DNA of 64,000 nucleotides from Mycobacterium sp. Aquia_216 (GTDB lineage Bacteria; Actinomycetota; Actinomycetes; Mycobacteriales; Mycobacteriaceae): assembly GCF_026723865.1 (NCBI RefSeq), contig NZ_CP113529.1, positions 1,426,001 to 1,490,000 on the forward strand, read 5' to 3'. Every line of letters begins with the position of its first letter. The stretch's first letter is position 1. Below, in pieces: positions 51,055-60,728 of this stretch. Both the position numbers and the translations under genes were made by a program. The notes under the pieces were generated by a model, which worked only from the letters and a program-made list of their open reading frames with translations, had not been told where the DNA came from and did not search any database.

Positions 51055-53048
51055 TGAACTCCGGGCACCAGGCGGACCGCCTTGCGGACCGGTCGGGGGA
51101 TCCCGATGCGGCCGACGCCGCGCGCCGGGCGCCTGGGTCGCCGGCGTACGCTCTTTGCGTCGCTGCTGTCCGGCGAAACTCCCAGCGCGGCAGCAGAATC
51201 AGGGTAACCCAGATAGACCTGGTGCAGGATTCGCCGCGAAGTCCTGGGCACGAGGTAGTTGCCCGCCTCGGCGAGCGTGCCCAGCGGAGTGTCGATGCGC
51301 GCCGGCTTTTCGACCAGCCCGCGCACCACCATCGCCGCCGCCCGTTCGGGGCTGATCGGCGCCACCGGGTTGAGCCGCTGCGACGGCACGATCATGGGCG
51401 TCTTGACCAGTGGCATATGGATGTTGGTGAATGTGATGTGGTCGGACAGCGTCTCCGAGGCGACCACGTCGGAGAACGCGTCCAGCGCGGCCTTCGTCGG
51501 CAGATACGAGCTGTACTTCGGATTACGGGCCAACACGCCCGCACTGGAGACGTTGACCACGTGACCGAACCGGCGTTCCCGCCAGTGCGGGAGCAGCGCG
51601 AGCACCATTCGGACCGCGCCGAAGTAGTTGACGGCCATCACCCGCTCGTAGTCGTGCAGCCGATCGGTGGAGTTGACCACCGAACGGCGAATCGAACGGC
51701 CCGCGTTGTTCACCAGGTAGTCGACATGACCGAACTGGCCCAGGATGTCCTTGATGGTGTGCTCCACCGACGCCGAATCGGTGACGTCGCAGGTGAATGC
51801 GTGGGCCTGGCCGCCGTTGGCGCGAACCTCGGCGACCAGCTCGTCGAGTGCGGAGCCGTTGCGGGCCAGCGCGAACACCGTCGCCCCGCGCTCGGCGACC
51901 GCGATCGCCGAGGCGCGGCCGATACCGCTGGATGCGCCGGTGATGATCACGTGCCGGCCCTGCAGCGGACCCTGCGGGTCGTCGCGGCGGGCGCGATCGG
52001 GATCGAGATGCTCGGCCCAGTACCGCCACAGCTTGGGTGCGTAGCTGGCAAAATCGGGGACTTCGATTCCGCTGCCGCGCAACGCGTTTTGCGTCGCCTC
52101 GCTGACGAAGGTGGGAGCCAGGTCCACGAGGTCCAGCACCTCGGCGGGAATCCCGAGCTGGGTGGCCGCCATGTTGCGCACCCGTCTGGCGCGTCCACGG
52201 GCCTTCAGCACCGGCGCGGCGATCGAACGAGGCAACGAGCCGCGAAGCGGTGGCAGTCCCGCGGTCTTGGCGATGCCGCGGTAAATGCCGCGCAGCCCAA
52301 TGGTTTCCGGCGAGGTCAGGTGGAACGTCTGGCCATCGTAACCGTCGGCGTGCAGCAGTGCTACGAGCGCGTCGACGACGTAGTCGACCGGGACGATGTT
52401 GGTGCGCCCGGTGTCAGGCAGCAGGATCGGGGTCAGCGACGGCAACACGGCCAGCTTGGCCAGCACGCCGAAGAAGTAATAGGGGCCGTCGATCTTGTCC
52501 ATCTCGCCGGTGCGCGAATCGCCGACCACGACGGCCGGGCGGTAGATGCGGTAGCGCAGTCCGGGTTGCGACCGCGCCAGCAACTCGGCCTCGAACTTCG
52601 TCTGGTGGTACGCGGTGGGTAGCTGCTGGCCGACGTCGAAGTCGTCTTCGGTGTACTCGCCGGCGAAATCCCCGGCCACCGCGATCGACGACACGTGATG
52701 GAACGTGGCGTCGAGCCGTTGCGCCAGCCCGATCACGGCGCGGGTGCCCTCGACGTTGGCGGCGCGCTGTTCGGCCTCGCCGGCCGTGACGTCGTAGATC
52801 GCCGCGCAGTGCACCACATGGTCGACCCGGCCCAGCTCGGCGACCGTCTGGTCGGACAGCTCCAGCTCCGGCAGCTCGCCGACCAGCGGTTTGGCGCGCT
52901 CACCCCAGTGGGAGGCCAGCCGTTCGAAGCGTCCCAGCGACTGGCGCCGGACCAGGACCCACACTTGCGCATCGGGCCGGGTATCCAACAAGCGAGCTAC
53001 GACGCGGCGACCGATAAACCCGGTACCGCCGGTAACGACATACCGCAT
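51048..53048 (-). CDS. acrA1: Two-domain fatty acyl-CoA reductase AcrA1-like
   Basis: A 666-residue fusion of two dehydrogenase modules. Residues about 1-330 are an extended SDR of the NAD-binding-4/acyl-reductase type (VVTGGTGFIGRRVVARLL, YHQTKFEAE). Residues about 360-610 are a classical SDR (VIITGASSGIGRASAIAVAE, NNAGRS, SSYLPTKAAL). The C-terminus is Arg/Pro-rich. It resembles Rv3391, thought to reduce fatty acyl-CoA for wax or lipid synthesis. The cmaA1 gene that I recall between iunH and acrA1 in M. tuberculosis is missing here, so the two now overlap. Confidence 0.92.
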   Translation of the reverse strand: MRYVVTGGTGFIGRRVVARLLDTRPDAQVWVLVRRQSLGRFERLASHWGERAKPLVGELPELELSDQTVAELGRVDHVVHCAAIYDVTAGEAEQRAANVEGTRAVIGLAQRLDATFHHVSSIAVAGDFAGEYTEDDFDVGQQLPTAYHQTKFEAELLARSQPGLRYRIYRPAVVVGDSRTGEMDKIDGPYYFFGVLAKLAVLPSLTPILLPDTGRTNIVPVDYVVDALVALLHADGYDGQTFHLTSPETIGLRGIYRGIAKTAGLPPLRGSLPRSIAAPVLKARGRARRVRNMAATQLGIPAEVLDLVDLAPTFVSEATQNALRGSGIEVPDFASYAPKLWRYWAEHLDPDRARRDDPQGPLQGRHVIITGASSGIGRASAIAVAERGATVFALARNGSALDELVAEVRANGGQAHAFTCDVTDSASVEHTIKDILGQFGHVDYLVNNAGRSIRRSVVNSTDRLHDYERVMAVNYFGAVRMVLALLPHWRERRFGHVVNVSSAGVLARNPKYSSYLPTKAALDAFSDVVASETLSDHITFTNIHMPLVKTPMIVPSQRLNPVAPISPERAAAMVVRGLVEKPARIDTPLGTLAEAGNYLVPRTSRRILHQVYLGYPDSAAALGVSPDSSDAKSVRRRPRRPARGVGRIGIPRPVRKAVRLVPGVHW

Positions 53049-53067
53049 GGAGTCATGGTAGCGGGGA

Positions 53068-53781
53068 TCAGCTGAAGTTGCGGATGCCGTCCCACTCGAC
53101 CAGCGTCCAGCCGTCCGTCGGGTTGCCGGTGATCACCACGCGACCGGTGTTCGGCAGGGGATGGCTGGTCAGCAGGGTGTTCTTGCCGTTTTTGGCGTTC
53201 ATCAGCGTCCACGCCATGATCGCCGCACCCTGGGAGAACACGACCGGCTTGCTGTGGCCGCTGTTGTAGACCTTGTTCACCGCGGCGGTGAACTCGTCGT
53301 TGAACTGCTTCCCGCTGATCGATCCCGGGATGCTGTCCGCGACGTCGCCGTTGATCCAGTCCACCGGCGCCAACAAGTACGTCGAACCCGCCATCGTTTC
53401 GGGTTTGCCGTTGTACCAGCCGGCGCCCAGTGACTGCACGCCGGACAGGACCTCGACCTGCTTGCCGAGTTCGCCGGCCAGCGGCCCGGCGGTCTGCTGT
53501 GCCTCGGCCATGGCGGAGGCGTAGACGGCGTCGAAGTCGTTGCGGCCGCTCCGATGCGCTAGCTGCTGGGCCTGTCCCTTGCCCTCGGCGGTGAGGCCGG
53601 GGCCGGGCGGGTCGGTGTTGATCACCCCGTCGGCGTCGGCTTGAGTCTGCGCGTTGCGGATGAAGGTCACCGTGATGGCGCGCGCCTGCGCCGATCCGCC
53701 GCACGCACCGACGACGAGCGCTACGACGAGTACGGCTCCTGTTTTCCAGAACGCCTTTCCGATCATGCTGCGCGTGGCCAT
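53068..53781 (-). CDS. lpqD: Lipoprotein LpqD, histidine-phosphatase fold lacking the catalytic histidines
   Basis: A 237-residue exported lipoprotein with signal peptide and lipobox VVGACGG (lipidated Cys27). It has the phosphoglycerate-mutase-like fold, but the catalytic RHG is RNA (Arg42-Asn43-Ala44 in TFIRNAQT), and the usual second SHG reads SQG (Gln184 in VVFSQGAAI). Both histidines needed for phosphoryl transfer are therefore absent. I recall the same substitution in M. tuberculosis LpqD. A binding or structural role in the envelope is more likely than phosphatase activity. It lies 19 bases upstream of the acrA1-like gene on the same strand. Confidence 0.92.
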   Translation of the reverse strand: MATRSMIGKAFWKTGAVLVVALVVGACGGSAQARAITVTFIRNAQTQADADGVINTDPPGPGLTAEGKGQAQQLAHRSGRNDFDAVYASAMAEAQQTAGPLAGELGKQVEVLSGVQSLGAGWYNGKPETMAGSTYLLAPVDWINGDVADSIPGSISGKQFNDEFTAAVNKVYNSGHSKPVVFSQGAAIMAWTLMNAKNGKNTLLTSHPLPNTGRVVITGNPTDGWTLVEWDGIRNFS

Positions 53782-53876
53782 GTCGATAGCCTGCCCTGCC
53801 GACGGCCCCAGGGGGAAGGGTTTGCAATGGTTGAGTGCAGAAAAGCCGGAATCTTGTCGATGGAGAGGAGCCCCGT

Positions 53877-54761
53877 ATGGCGATTGACCCGAGTGCTATC
53901 GGCGCCGTGACCGAGCCGACGTTGTTCGAATGGACCGATCGGGACACGTTGCTCTACGCCCTCGGCGTCGGCGCGGGACTCGACGACCTGTCGCTCACCA
54001 CCGAGAACAGCCACGAGATCACCCAGCAGGTGCTGCCCACCTATGCGGTGATCTGCTGCCCCGCGTTCGCGGCGGCAAGCAAGATAGGAAAGTTCAACTG
54101 GGCCAAGCTGTTACACGGCTCGCAAGGAATCCGTCTGCACGCGCCACTGCCCGCGGCGGGCAAGCTCTCGGTGGTGGCCGAGGTCGCCGACCTGCAGGAC
54201 AAGGGCGAGGGCAAGAACGCGATCGTGATGCTGCGCGGCCGCGGCACCGACCCGGACTCGGGGCAGCTGGTCGCCGAGACGTTGACCACGCTGGTGCTCC
54301 GCGGCGAGGGCGGATTCGGCGGGCACCCGGGTCAGCGTCCCATTGCCCCGGAATTCCCGGATCGTGAGCCCGATATCAGCCTCGCTTTGCCCACCCGCGA
54401 GGACCAGGCGCTGATCTACCGGCTGTCCGGTGACCGCAACCCGCTGCACAGCGACCCGTGGTTCGCCCGGGAGTTGGCCGGGTTTCCCAAGCCGATCCTG
54501 CACGGGCTGTGCAGTTACGGGGTGTCGGGCCGCGCGCTGGTCGCCGGGCTCGGCAACGGGGTCGCGGCCAACATCACCTCGATCGAGTCACGCTTCAGCT
54601 CGCCGGTGTTTCCCGGTGAGACGCTGACGACGCTGATCTGGCGTACCGAACCGGGCAAGGCCGTCTTTCGCACGGAGGCGGCTTCTGGCGTCGAAGGTGC
54701 TGGGGGTGAGGCCGCGCGGGTGGTGCTCGACGACGGCGCGGTCGAATACGTGCAGAGCTAG
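53877..54761 (+). CDS. htdY: (3R)-hydroxyacyl-CoA/ACP dehydratase, HtdY-like (double hot-dog)
   Basis: A 294-residue MaoC-type protein resembling Rv3389c. The N-terminal half is a degenerate hot-dog domain. The C-terminal half has the hydratase-2 motif YRLSGDRNPLHSDPWFAREL with catalytic Asp and His, then GFPKPILHGLCSYG. It hydrates or dehydrates (R)-3-hydroxyacyl thioesters. GGAGAGGAG lies about 7 bases upstream of ATG 53877. It is divergent from lpqD and convergent with otsB2 (4-base overlap). Confidence 0.92.
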   Translation: MAIDPSAIGAVTEPTLFEWTDRDTLLYALGVGAGLDDLSLTTENSHEITQQVLPTYAVICCPAFAAASKIGKFNWAKLLHGSQGIRLHAPLPAAGKLSVVAEVADLQDKGEGKNAIVMLRGRGTDPDSGQLVAETLTTLVLRGEGGFGGHPGQRPIAPEFPDREPDISLALPTREDQALIYRLSGDRNPLHSDPWFARELAGFPKPILHGLCSYGVSGRALVAGLGNGVAANITSIESRFSSPVFPGETLTTLIWRTEPGKAVFRTEAASGVEGAGGEAARVVLDDGAVEYVQS

Positions 54762-55846
54762 CGGTTCAACTGCTGCGCCAGCCGGTCGACGAACTCGGCG
54801 GCGGCGGCCGGACTGTCCAGCGCGAACAGCGCGGCGGTGGCTCGGTCGCCGTCGTCGTTGTGCCGCACCAGGATTGGTATCCCGTCCGCGCGCACGGCGT
54901 CGAACGCGTCCTCGTCGGTGATGTCGTCGCCGAGAAAGATGGGTGTCAGGGCCGCCGAGCCCTCCAGGTGATCGAGCACCCACCGCAGGGTTCTTCCCTT
55001 GTCCCAGTCGACATCCGGACGCAGCTCGATGACTTCGCGGCCGGTGGTCACCCGAAGCGCGTCGCGCTGACCCGCCGCGCGCACCGCTGCCGTCACCTCG
55101 CCCACGCGGTCTCGCGCCGCGTTGCGGTAGTGCACGGCAACGCCGAACCGCTTGTGCTCGACCCTGACACCCGGAATCGACCCGAGTCGCTCGCGTAGCT
55201 GAGCGGCCGCGGAATCCAGCACCGCTATGGCCGTGGCCGCGGTGTCGTTTTGGTGATGTGTTCCATCGGGTGCGGTCAGTTCGAATCCGTGGCTGCCGGC
55301 ATACCAGATACCGGGCAGGCCGACCCGAGCCGTCACGTCGGCGAGGTCGCGGCCGGACAATATCGCGACCGGACAGCGGGTGGCCAACCGCTGCAGCGCA
55401 TTGGCCGCGCCGGCGACAAGCTGCGCCGAATCCGGATCGTCGACGATGTCCGACAGCGTGCCGTCGAAGTCGAAGAACACCGCCGGCTGCCGGGCGGCGA
55501 TGTCCTCGCCGAGGAGCTGCGACGCGTCGGGAAGCTGCGACATCCGCAGGTCCCCGCCGCGCACGGTGATTTCACTGAAGTCCTGCGGGTCCCCGACCTC
55601 GATCACCAGCGCGAACCCGGCCTCGCGCGCCGCCGTGGCCACCGCCGGGCTCGCCGCGACGACGACGCAGCGTCCCGGTCGTGCCCCGACCTCGGCCGAC
55701 CCGAAGACGCCGGTGTCGACGCCGGCGTCCCGCAGCTGGGCGATCAGCGCTTGCGGAACGTGCAACGCGGGATCAAACAGCACCGCATCGTGGCGGCGCG
55801 GGTCGATGGTGACCGGCTCCAATGTGGGCACGACCAACCTTCTCAC
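54758..55846 (-). CDS. otsB2: Trehalose-6-phosphate phosphatase
   Basis: A 362-residue HAD phosphatase that completes trehalose synthesis from trehalose-6-phosphate, essential in mycobacteria. AVFFDFDGTLSDIVDDPD has nucleophile Asp126 and acid Asp128. AILSGRDLADV, WYAGSHGFEL, VTTGREVIELRPDVDWDKG and FLGDDITDEDAF complete the motifs. An N-terminal non-catalytic domain of about 110 residues precedes the catalytic part, somewhat shorter than the roughly 390-residue M. tuberculosis protein. It lies 25 bases downstream of the DGAT gene on the same strand. Confidence 0.95.
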   Translation of the reverse strand: MRRLVVPTLEPVTIDPRRHDAVLFDPALHVPQALIAQLRDAGVDTGVFGSAEVGARPGRCVVVAASPAVATAAREAGFALVIEVGDPQDFSEITVRGGDLRMSQLPDASQLLGEDIAARQPAVFFDFDGTLSDIVDDPDSAQLVAGAANALQRLATRCPVAILSGRDLADVTARVGLPGIWYAGSHGFELTAPDGTHHQNDTAATAIAVLDSAAAQLRERLGSIPGVRVEHKRFGVAVHYRNAARDRVGEVTAAVRAAGQRDALRVTTGREVIELRPDVDWDKGRTLRWVLDHLEGSAALTPIFLGDDITDEDAFDAVRADGIPILVRHNDDGDRATAALFALDSPAAAAEFVDRLAQQLNR

Positions 55847-55871
55847 GATGGTCGATGCCGCCCGGGTTGGG

Positions 55872-57245
55872 TCAGTGGCGTGCTCGCGCGGTCGGATGGC
55901 TCGGGGGTACGCCGCCCCGCAGCGCGCGGGTCCGTCGCTTGCGCCGATCCTTGGTGAACAGCAGGACGGAATCTTGGCTCAGTGCGGTCAGTCGCGCCAT
56001 TTCCCGTTCGATGCCGGCCGCGAGCTGCTGGAGTTCGGGTGCGGCGTCGTAGTCGGCGGTGATGCCGAAAATCAGCTCGCCGCCGTAGCTCAGCACCGCG
56101 ACTCCGCTGGACAGCTGCGAAGCGGTCGGAGGGATCGGCAGCAAGCGTTCCACCGTTGCGCCCATCAGCCCCAACTGGTGGCGTGGCCCGGGCGCGTTTG
56201 TGGCCAAAGTCACGATGCCCGGCTGCGGAAGCCGGCTCAGTACCAGTTGAAGCGCCTTGGCGCACAGCGCAAATGGCATGTAGTTGGCGGCCAGTTCCGT
56301 GATGGTCGGCCCGGTGTTCTGGTGCTTGGGCTGGTTCAGGCTGCTGTGCACAATCCGCAGGCGCTGCACCGAATCCTCGTGCTCGACGGGCAGGTACGGC
56401 AGCTTGCCCGAGATGTCGTCGGCCTTCTCCAGCGTGCGCAGCGAACCCGCGCGCGGCTGTTCGCCGCGGTGCAGCAGCACGGCGCGGAAGCCCTCGGTGA
56501 TGGCGGCGAGTGCGACGTCGTTGGTGGTCACCCGGAACTTGCCGCACACCGCGTCGACGGCGGCAAGGGGGACGCGCACCGTGCTGTAGCGCCGCATGGT
56601 GACCGCCGGGCCGGTCGACGACAGCCGGGCCGCCGACCAGATCGTACCGGCCATGGTGCTCGTGACGGTGCCGGCGACGGCTGAGGCACGCAGCAGCGCG
56701 TCTGCCCAGCCCGACTTCTGGACTGGCATCGAATCCTGCTTGGGCGCTGGGGGATTGGTGAACATCTCACTGTCGGCGTCGTCGCAGAGCCTGGTGAGGA
56801 GGTGGGCCGCGGGAGTGGCGTCGGCGAGGTGGTGGTGGACCTTCATCAAGATCGCCCACTTGCCCTTCAGGCCTTCGATGAGCCAGCACTCCCACAGCGG
56901 GCGGTCCAACTCGAGGGGTCGCTCTAGGGCGTAGGCGATCGCCCGCGACAGGTCGGCTTCATCGCCCGGGCGGGGAACCGCGACTCGGCGCAGGTGATGG
57001 GAGAGGTCGAAGCCCGGATCGTCAATCCATTGCTGGGTGCCGCGCAGCGGGTGCGTTCGCAATACCTGGGTGCATCGCGGTATCGACTGAATTCGTTCCG
57101 CGAGAAGCGCTTTGAGCTGCTCCAGATTGGGTACGGCGCCGTCGACGATGGCGACGGCGCCGGTCGCCATGCTCGCCTGCCGGTCGGGGTCCGCGGCCGT
57201 GCGAAAGCCCGTATCCAAAGCCGTTGTCAGTTGTACCATTTTCAT
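55872..57245 (-). CDS. WS/DGAT family acyltransferase (putative triacylglycerol synthase, Rv3371-like)
   Basis: A 457-residue acyltransferase that would make triacylglycerol or wax esters from acyl-CoA. The usual HHxxxDG reads HHHLADA (MKVHHHLADATPA), so the last Gly is Ala; catalytic His and Asp remain. PLWECWLIEG, a conserved stretch, and NAPGPRHQL are present. The basic C-terminus (KDRRKRRTRALRGG) could touch the membrane. It is divergent from dnaE2 across 156 bases that include the SOS box, an arrangement shared with M. tuberculosis Rv3371/Rv3370c. Confidence 0.9.
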   Translation of the reverse strand: MKMVQLTTALDTGFRTAADPDRQASMATGAVAIVDGAVPNLEQLKALLAERIQSIPRCTQVLRTHPLRGTQQWIDDPGFDLSHHLRRVAVPRPGDEADLSRAIAYALERPLELDRPLWECWLIEGLKGKWAILMKVHHHLADATPAAHLLTRLCDDADSEMFTNPPAPKQDSMPVQKSGWADALLRASAVAGTVTSTMAGTIWSAARLSSTGPAVTMRRYSTVRVPLAAVDAVCGKFRVTTNDVALAAITEGFRAVLLHRGEQPRAGSLRTLEKADDISGKLPYLPVEHEDSVQRLRIVHSSLNQPKHQNTGPTITELAANYMPFALCAKALQLVLSRLPQPGIVTLATNAPGPRHQLGLMGATVERLLPIPPTASQLSSGVAVLSYGGELIFGITADYDAAPELQQLAAGIEREMARLTALSQDSVLLFTKDRRKRRTRALRGGVPPSHPTARARH

Positions 57246-57373
57246 ACCCCGCCCTAGTTGCCCCGTACCAGTATCTGTCGCGGCGCCCCCATCGCGGTAG
57301 ATCCAAGTCCGTTAAGACTGTGTTTAGAAGTTGAAGCCCCGTTTAACAACTGCTTTAACAACCGTGCACGAAA

Positions 57374-57389
57374 TCGAACATACATTCGA
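57374..57389. promoter_or_regulatory. LexA SOS box upstream of dnaE2
   Basis: TCGAACATACATTCGA differs from the imuA' box by a single base and from the mycobacterial consensus by one position in the right half. It is followed at once by TAGACT (57390-57395), a -10 that ends 6 bases before GTG 57402. LexA bound here would cover the promoter. The mRNA is probably leaderless. Confidence 0.88.
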
Positions 57390-57401
57390 TAGACTGTACG
57401 A

Positions 57402-60400
57402 GTGGGTTGGTTCAACGGGCCGCCGAGTTGGGCGGAAATGGAGCGGGTGCTCGACGGCAAGCCGCGTCATGCCGGCGCACCCACCCCTTCCGGCCCGGCG
57501 GAAGACGGTCCGCTGTCACGCAAACGCGGGACGTACACGCCGCCGCGAGAACCCGGGAGCACTCGCTCGTCCGCCGCTGCTGCCGTTCCGTATGCCGAGC
57601 TGCACGCGCATTCGGCGTACAGCTTCCTGGACGGGGCCAGCACGCCCGAGGAGCTGGTCGAGGAGGCCGCCCGGCTGGATCTGCGGGCGCTGGCGCTGAC
57701 CGACCACAACGGTCTGTACGGGGCGGTGCGGTTCGCCGAGGCGGCCGCCGAACTCGACGTGCGTACCGTGTTCGGCGCCGAGTTGTCGCTGGGCGCCTCG
57801 TCGGTTTCGGGGGCTCGTACCGAGAAGCCGGACCCGCCCGGCCCGCACCTGCTGGTGCTGGCCCGCGGCCCGGAGGGTTACCGTCGGCTGTCGCGGCAGC
57901 TGGCCGCCGCACATCTGGCCGGCGGTGAGAAAGGCAAGCTGCGCCTCGACATCGACACGTTGACCGAAGCCGCGGACGGGCATTGGCACATCCTGACGGG
58001 ATGCCGTAAAGGCAGTGTGCGCCAGGCGCTTTCCGACGGCGGTCCGGACGCGGCGGCGCAGGCGCTGGCCGATCTGGTGGACCGCTTCGGGGCGCATCGG
58101 GTCAGCATCGAGTTGACTCATCACGGCCAGCCCCTCGACGACGAGCGCAATGCGACACTGGCCGCCCTGGCACCGCGGTTCGGGGTCGGCGTCGTCGCCA
58201 CCACCGGAGCGCATTTCGCCCATCCGTCGCGCCGCAGGCTGGCCATGGCGATGGGCGCGATCCGGGCCCGGCAGTCGCTGGACTCGGCCGCCGGATGGCT
58301 GGCCCCGCTGGGCGGCTCGCACCTGCGGTCCGGTGCGGAGATGGCCCGGCTGTTCGCGCAGCGGCCCGAGGTGGTGACCGCCGCCGCCGAACTCGGCGAG
58401 CAGTGCGCGTTCGGGCTGGCACTCATCGCGCCGCAGCTGCCGCCGTTCGACGTGCCCGCCGGGTATACCGAGGACAGCTGGTTGCGGCAGTTGGTGATGG
58501 CCGGAGCGCGCGACCGCTACGGCCTCCCCGAGGCCGCGCCGCGTGCGTACTCCCAGATCGAGCATGAGCTGAAAGTCATTGCTCAACTGACGTTTCCGGG
58601 CTACTTCCTGGTGGTGCACGATATAGCCCGGTTCTGCCGGGAGAACAACATCCTGTGCCAGGGCAGGGGATCGGCGGCCAACTCCGCGGTCTGTTACGCC
58701 CTGGGCGTCACCGCCGTCGATCCGGTGGTCAACGAGCTGTTGTTCGAGCGCTTCTTGTCGCCCGCCCGCGATGGGCCGCCCGACATCGACATGGACATCG
58801 AGTCGGATCAGCGCGAAAAGGTCATCCAGTACGTCTACCGCAAATACGGCCGGGATTACGCTGCCCAGGTCGCCAACGTCATCACCTACCGCGGGCGAAT
58901 TGCGGTGCGCGACATGGCCCGTGCCTTGGGCTTTTCGCAGGGCCAGCAGGACGCCTGGAGCAAGCAGATCAGCCACTGGAACGGGCATGGCCCCGACTCC
59001 AATGACCCAGCGCCGGACCTCGACGGTATTCCCGAGCAGGTGATCGAACTGGCCACCCAGATCCGGAATCTGCCGCGGCACATGGGCATTCATTCCGGCG
59101 GCATGGTGATCTGTGATCGCCCGATCGCCGACGTCTGCCCGGTGGAGTGGGCGCGGATGGAGAACCGCAGCGTCCTGCAATGGGACAAAGACGATTGTGC
59201 GGCCATCGGTTTGGTGAAGTTCGACCTGCTCGGGCTGGGCATGCTCTCGGCGCTGCACTACGCGAAAGATCTGGTGGCCGAACACAAAGGCATCGAGGTG
59301 GACCTGGCCAAACTGGACCTCTCCGAGCCCGCGGTGTACGAGATGCTGCAGCGCGCCGATTCCGTCGGGGTGTTCCAGGTGGAGTCGCGCGCGCAGATGG
59401 CTACCCTGCCCCGGCTCAAACCCCGGGTGTTCTACGACCTGGTGGTCGAGGTCGCGCTGATTCGCCCCGGGCCCATCCAGGGCGGGTCGGTGCATCCCTA
59501 CATCCGGCGGCGCAACGGCATGGACCCGGTCGTCTACGACCATCCGTCCATGGAATCGGCTTTGCGAAAGACGCTGGGGGTGCCGCTCTTTCAGGAGCAG
59601 CTGATGCAGCTCGCGGTCGACTGCGCCGGCTTCTCCGCCGCCGAGGCCGACCAGCTGCGGCGCGCCATGGGGTCCAAGCGCTCCACCGAACGGATGCGAC
59701 GGCTGCGTGGCCGGTTCTACGACGGCATGCGCAGGCTGCACGGCGCCTCCGACGAGGTGATCGACCGGACCTACGAAAAGCTGGAAGCCTTCGCCAATTT
59801 CGGCTTCCCCGAAAGCCATGCGCTGTCCTTCGCGTCGCTGGTCTTCTACTCGTCCTGGTACAAGCTGCACCACCCGGCCGCGTTCTGCGCCGCGCTGCTG
59901 CGCGCGCAGCCGATGGGTTTCTATTCTCCGCAGTCGTTGGTGGCCGATGCGCGCCGGCATGGCGTGCTGGTGCACGGCCCGGACGTCAACGCCAGCCTGG
60001 CGCACGCCACCTTGGAAGATTCGGGGAACGCCGTCCGGCTGGGCCTTGGGTCCGTTCGCCATATCGGCGACGACCTCGCCGAGCAGCTGGTCGAGCAGCG
60101 AAAAGCCAACGGCCCGTTCGATTCCCTGCTGGACCTGACCACCCGGCTGCAGCTCTCCGTGCCGCAGACCGAAGCGCTGGCGACGGCCGGGGCGCTGGGC
60201 TGCTTCGGGACGTCGCGGCGCGAGGCGCTGTGGGCGGCCGGGGCCGCGGCCACCCAACGGCCGGACCGACTGCCCGGCGTGGGGTCGTCGTCGCACATCC
60301 CGGCGTTGCCCGGAATGAGCGAGCTGGAGCTGGCCGCCGCCGACGTGTGGGCCACCGGCATCTCCCCGGACAGCTACCCGACGCAGTTCCTGCGGGCCGA

Positions 60401-60728
60401 CCTGGACGCGATGGGCGTCGTGCCCGCCGAGTCGCTGCTCAGCGTGCCCGACGGCGATCGCGTGCTGATCGCCGGCGCGGTGACCCATCGGCAGCGCCCC
60501 GCCACGGCGCAGGGGGTGACGTTCATCAACCTCGAAGACGAGACCGGGATGGTCAACGTGCTCTGCACGCCTGGGGTGTGGGCCCGGCACCGCAGGCTGG
60601 CGAACACCGCACCGGCACTGCTGGTCCGCGGTCAGGTCCAAAACGCCAGCGGCGCAGTCACCGTCGTGGCCGAGCGGTTGGGCCGCATCACCCTGGCCGT
60701 CGGCTCGAAGTCCCGCGACTTCCGTTGA
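57402..60728 (+). CDS. dnaE2: Error-prone DNA polymerase DnaE2
   Basis: A 1108-residue C-family polymerase for damage-induced mutagenesis with ImuA'-ImuB. The N-terminal PHP domain has ELHAHSAYSFLDG (His68, His70). The palm carries PDIDMDIES (Asp461, 463 and 465) and the GRGSAANS motif. A helix-hairpin-helix region and a C-terminal OB fold (VLIAGAVTHRQRPATAQGVT) follow. The tail ends KSRDFR. GTG 57402 (MGWFNGPPSWAEME) matches the M. tuberculosis start. Regulation is by LexA through the box at 57374. Confidence 0.97.
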   Translation: MGWFNGPPSWAEMERVLDGKPRHAGAPTPSGPAEDGPLSRKRGTYTPPREPGSTRSSAAAAVPYAELHAHSAYSFLDGASTPEELVEEAARLDLRALALTDHNGLYGAVRFAEAAAELDVRTVFGAELSLGASSVSGARTEKPDPPGPHLLVLARGPEGYRRLSRQLAAAHLAGGEKGKLRLDIDTLTEAADGHWHILTGCRKGSVRQALSDGGPDAAAQALADLVDRFGAHRVSIELTHHGQPLDDERNATLAALAPRFGVGVVATTGAHFAHPSRRRLAMAMGAIRARQSLDSAAGWLAPLGGSHLRSGAEMARLFAQRPEVVTAAAELGEQCAFGLALIAPQLPPFDVPAGYTEDSWLRQLVMAGARDRYGLPEAAPRAYSQIEHELKVIAQLTFPGYFLVVHDIARFCRENNILCQGRGSAANSAVCYALGVTAVDPVVNELLFERFLSPARDGPPDIDMDIESDQREKVIQYVYRKYGRDYAAQVANVITYRGRIAVRDMARALGFSQGQQDAWSKQISHWNGHGPDSNDPAPDLDGIPEQVIELATQIRNLPRHMGIHSGGMVICDRPIADVCPVEWARMENRSVLQWDKDDCAAIGLVKFDLLGLGMLSALHYAKDLVAEHKGIEVDLAKLDLSEPAVYEMLQRADSVGVFQVESRAQMATLPRLKPRVFYDLVVEVALIRPGPIQGGSVHPYIRRRNGMDPVVYDHPSMESALRKTLGVPLFQEQLMQLAVDCAGFSAAEADQLRRAMGSKRSTERMRRLRGRFYDGMRRLHGASDEVIDRTYEKLEAFANFGFPESHALSFASLVFYSSWYKLHHPAAFCAALLRAQPMGFYSPQSLVADARRHGVLVHGPDVNASLAHATLEDSGNAVRLGLGSVRHIGDDLAEQLVEQRKANGPFDSLLDLTTRLQLSVPQTEALATAGALGCFGTSRREALWAAGAAATQRPDRLPGVGSSSHIPALPGMSELELAAADVWATGISPDSYPTQFLRADLDAMGVVPAESLLSVPDGDRVLIAGAVTHRQRPATAQGVTFINLEDETGMVNVLCTPGVWARHRRLANTAPALLVRGQVQNASGAVTVVAERLGRITLAVGSKSRDFR

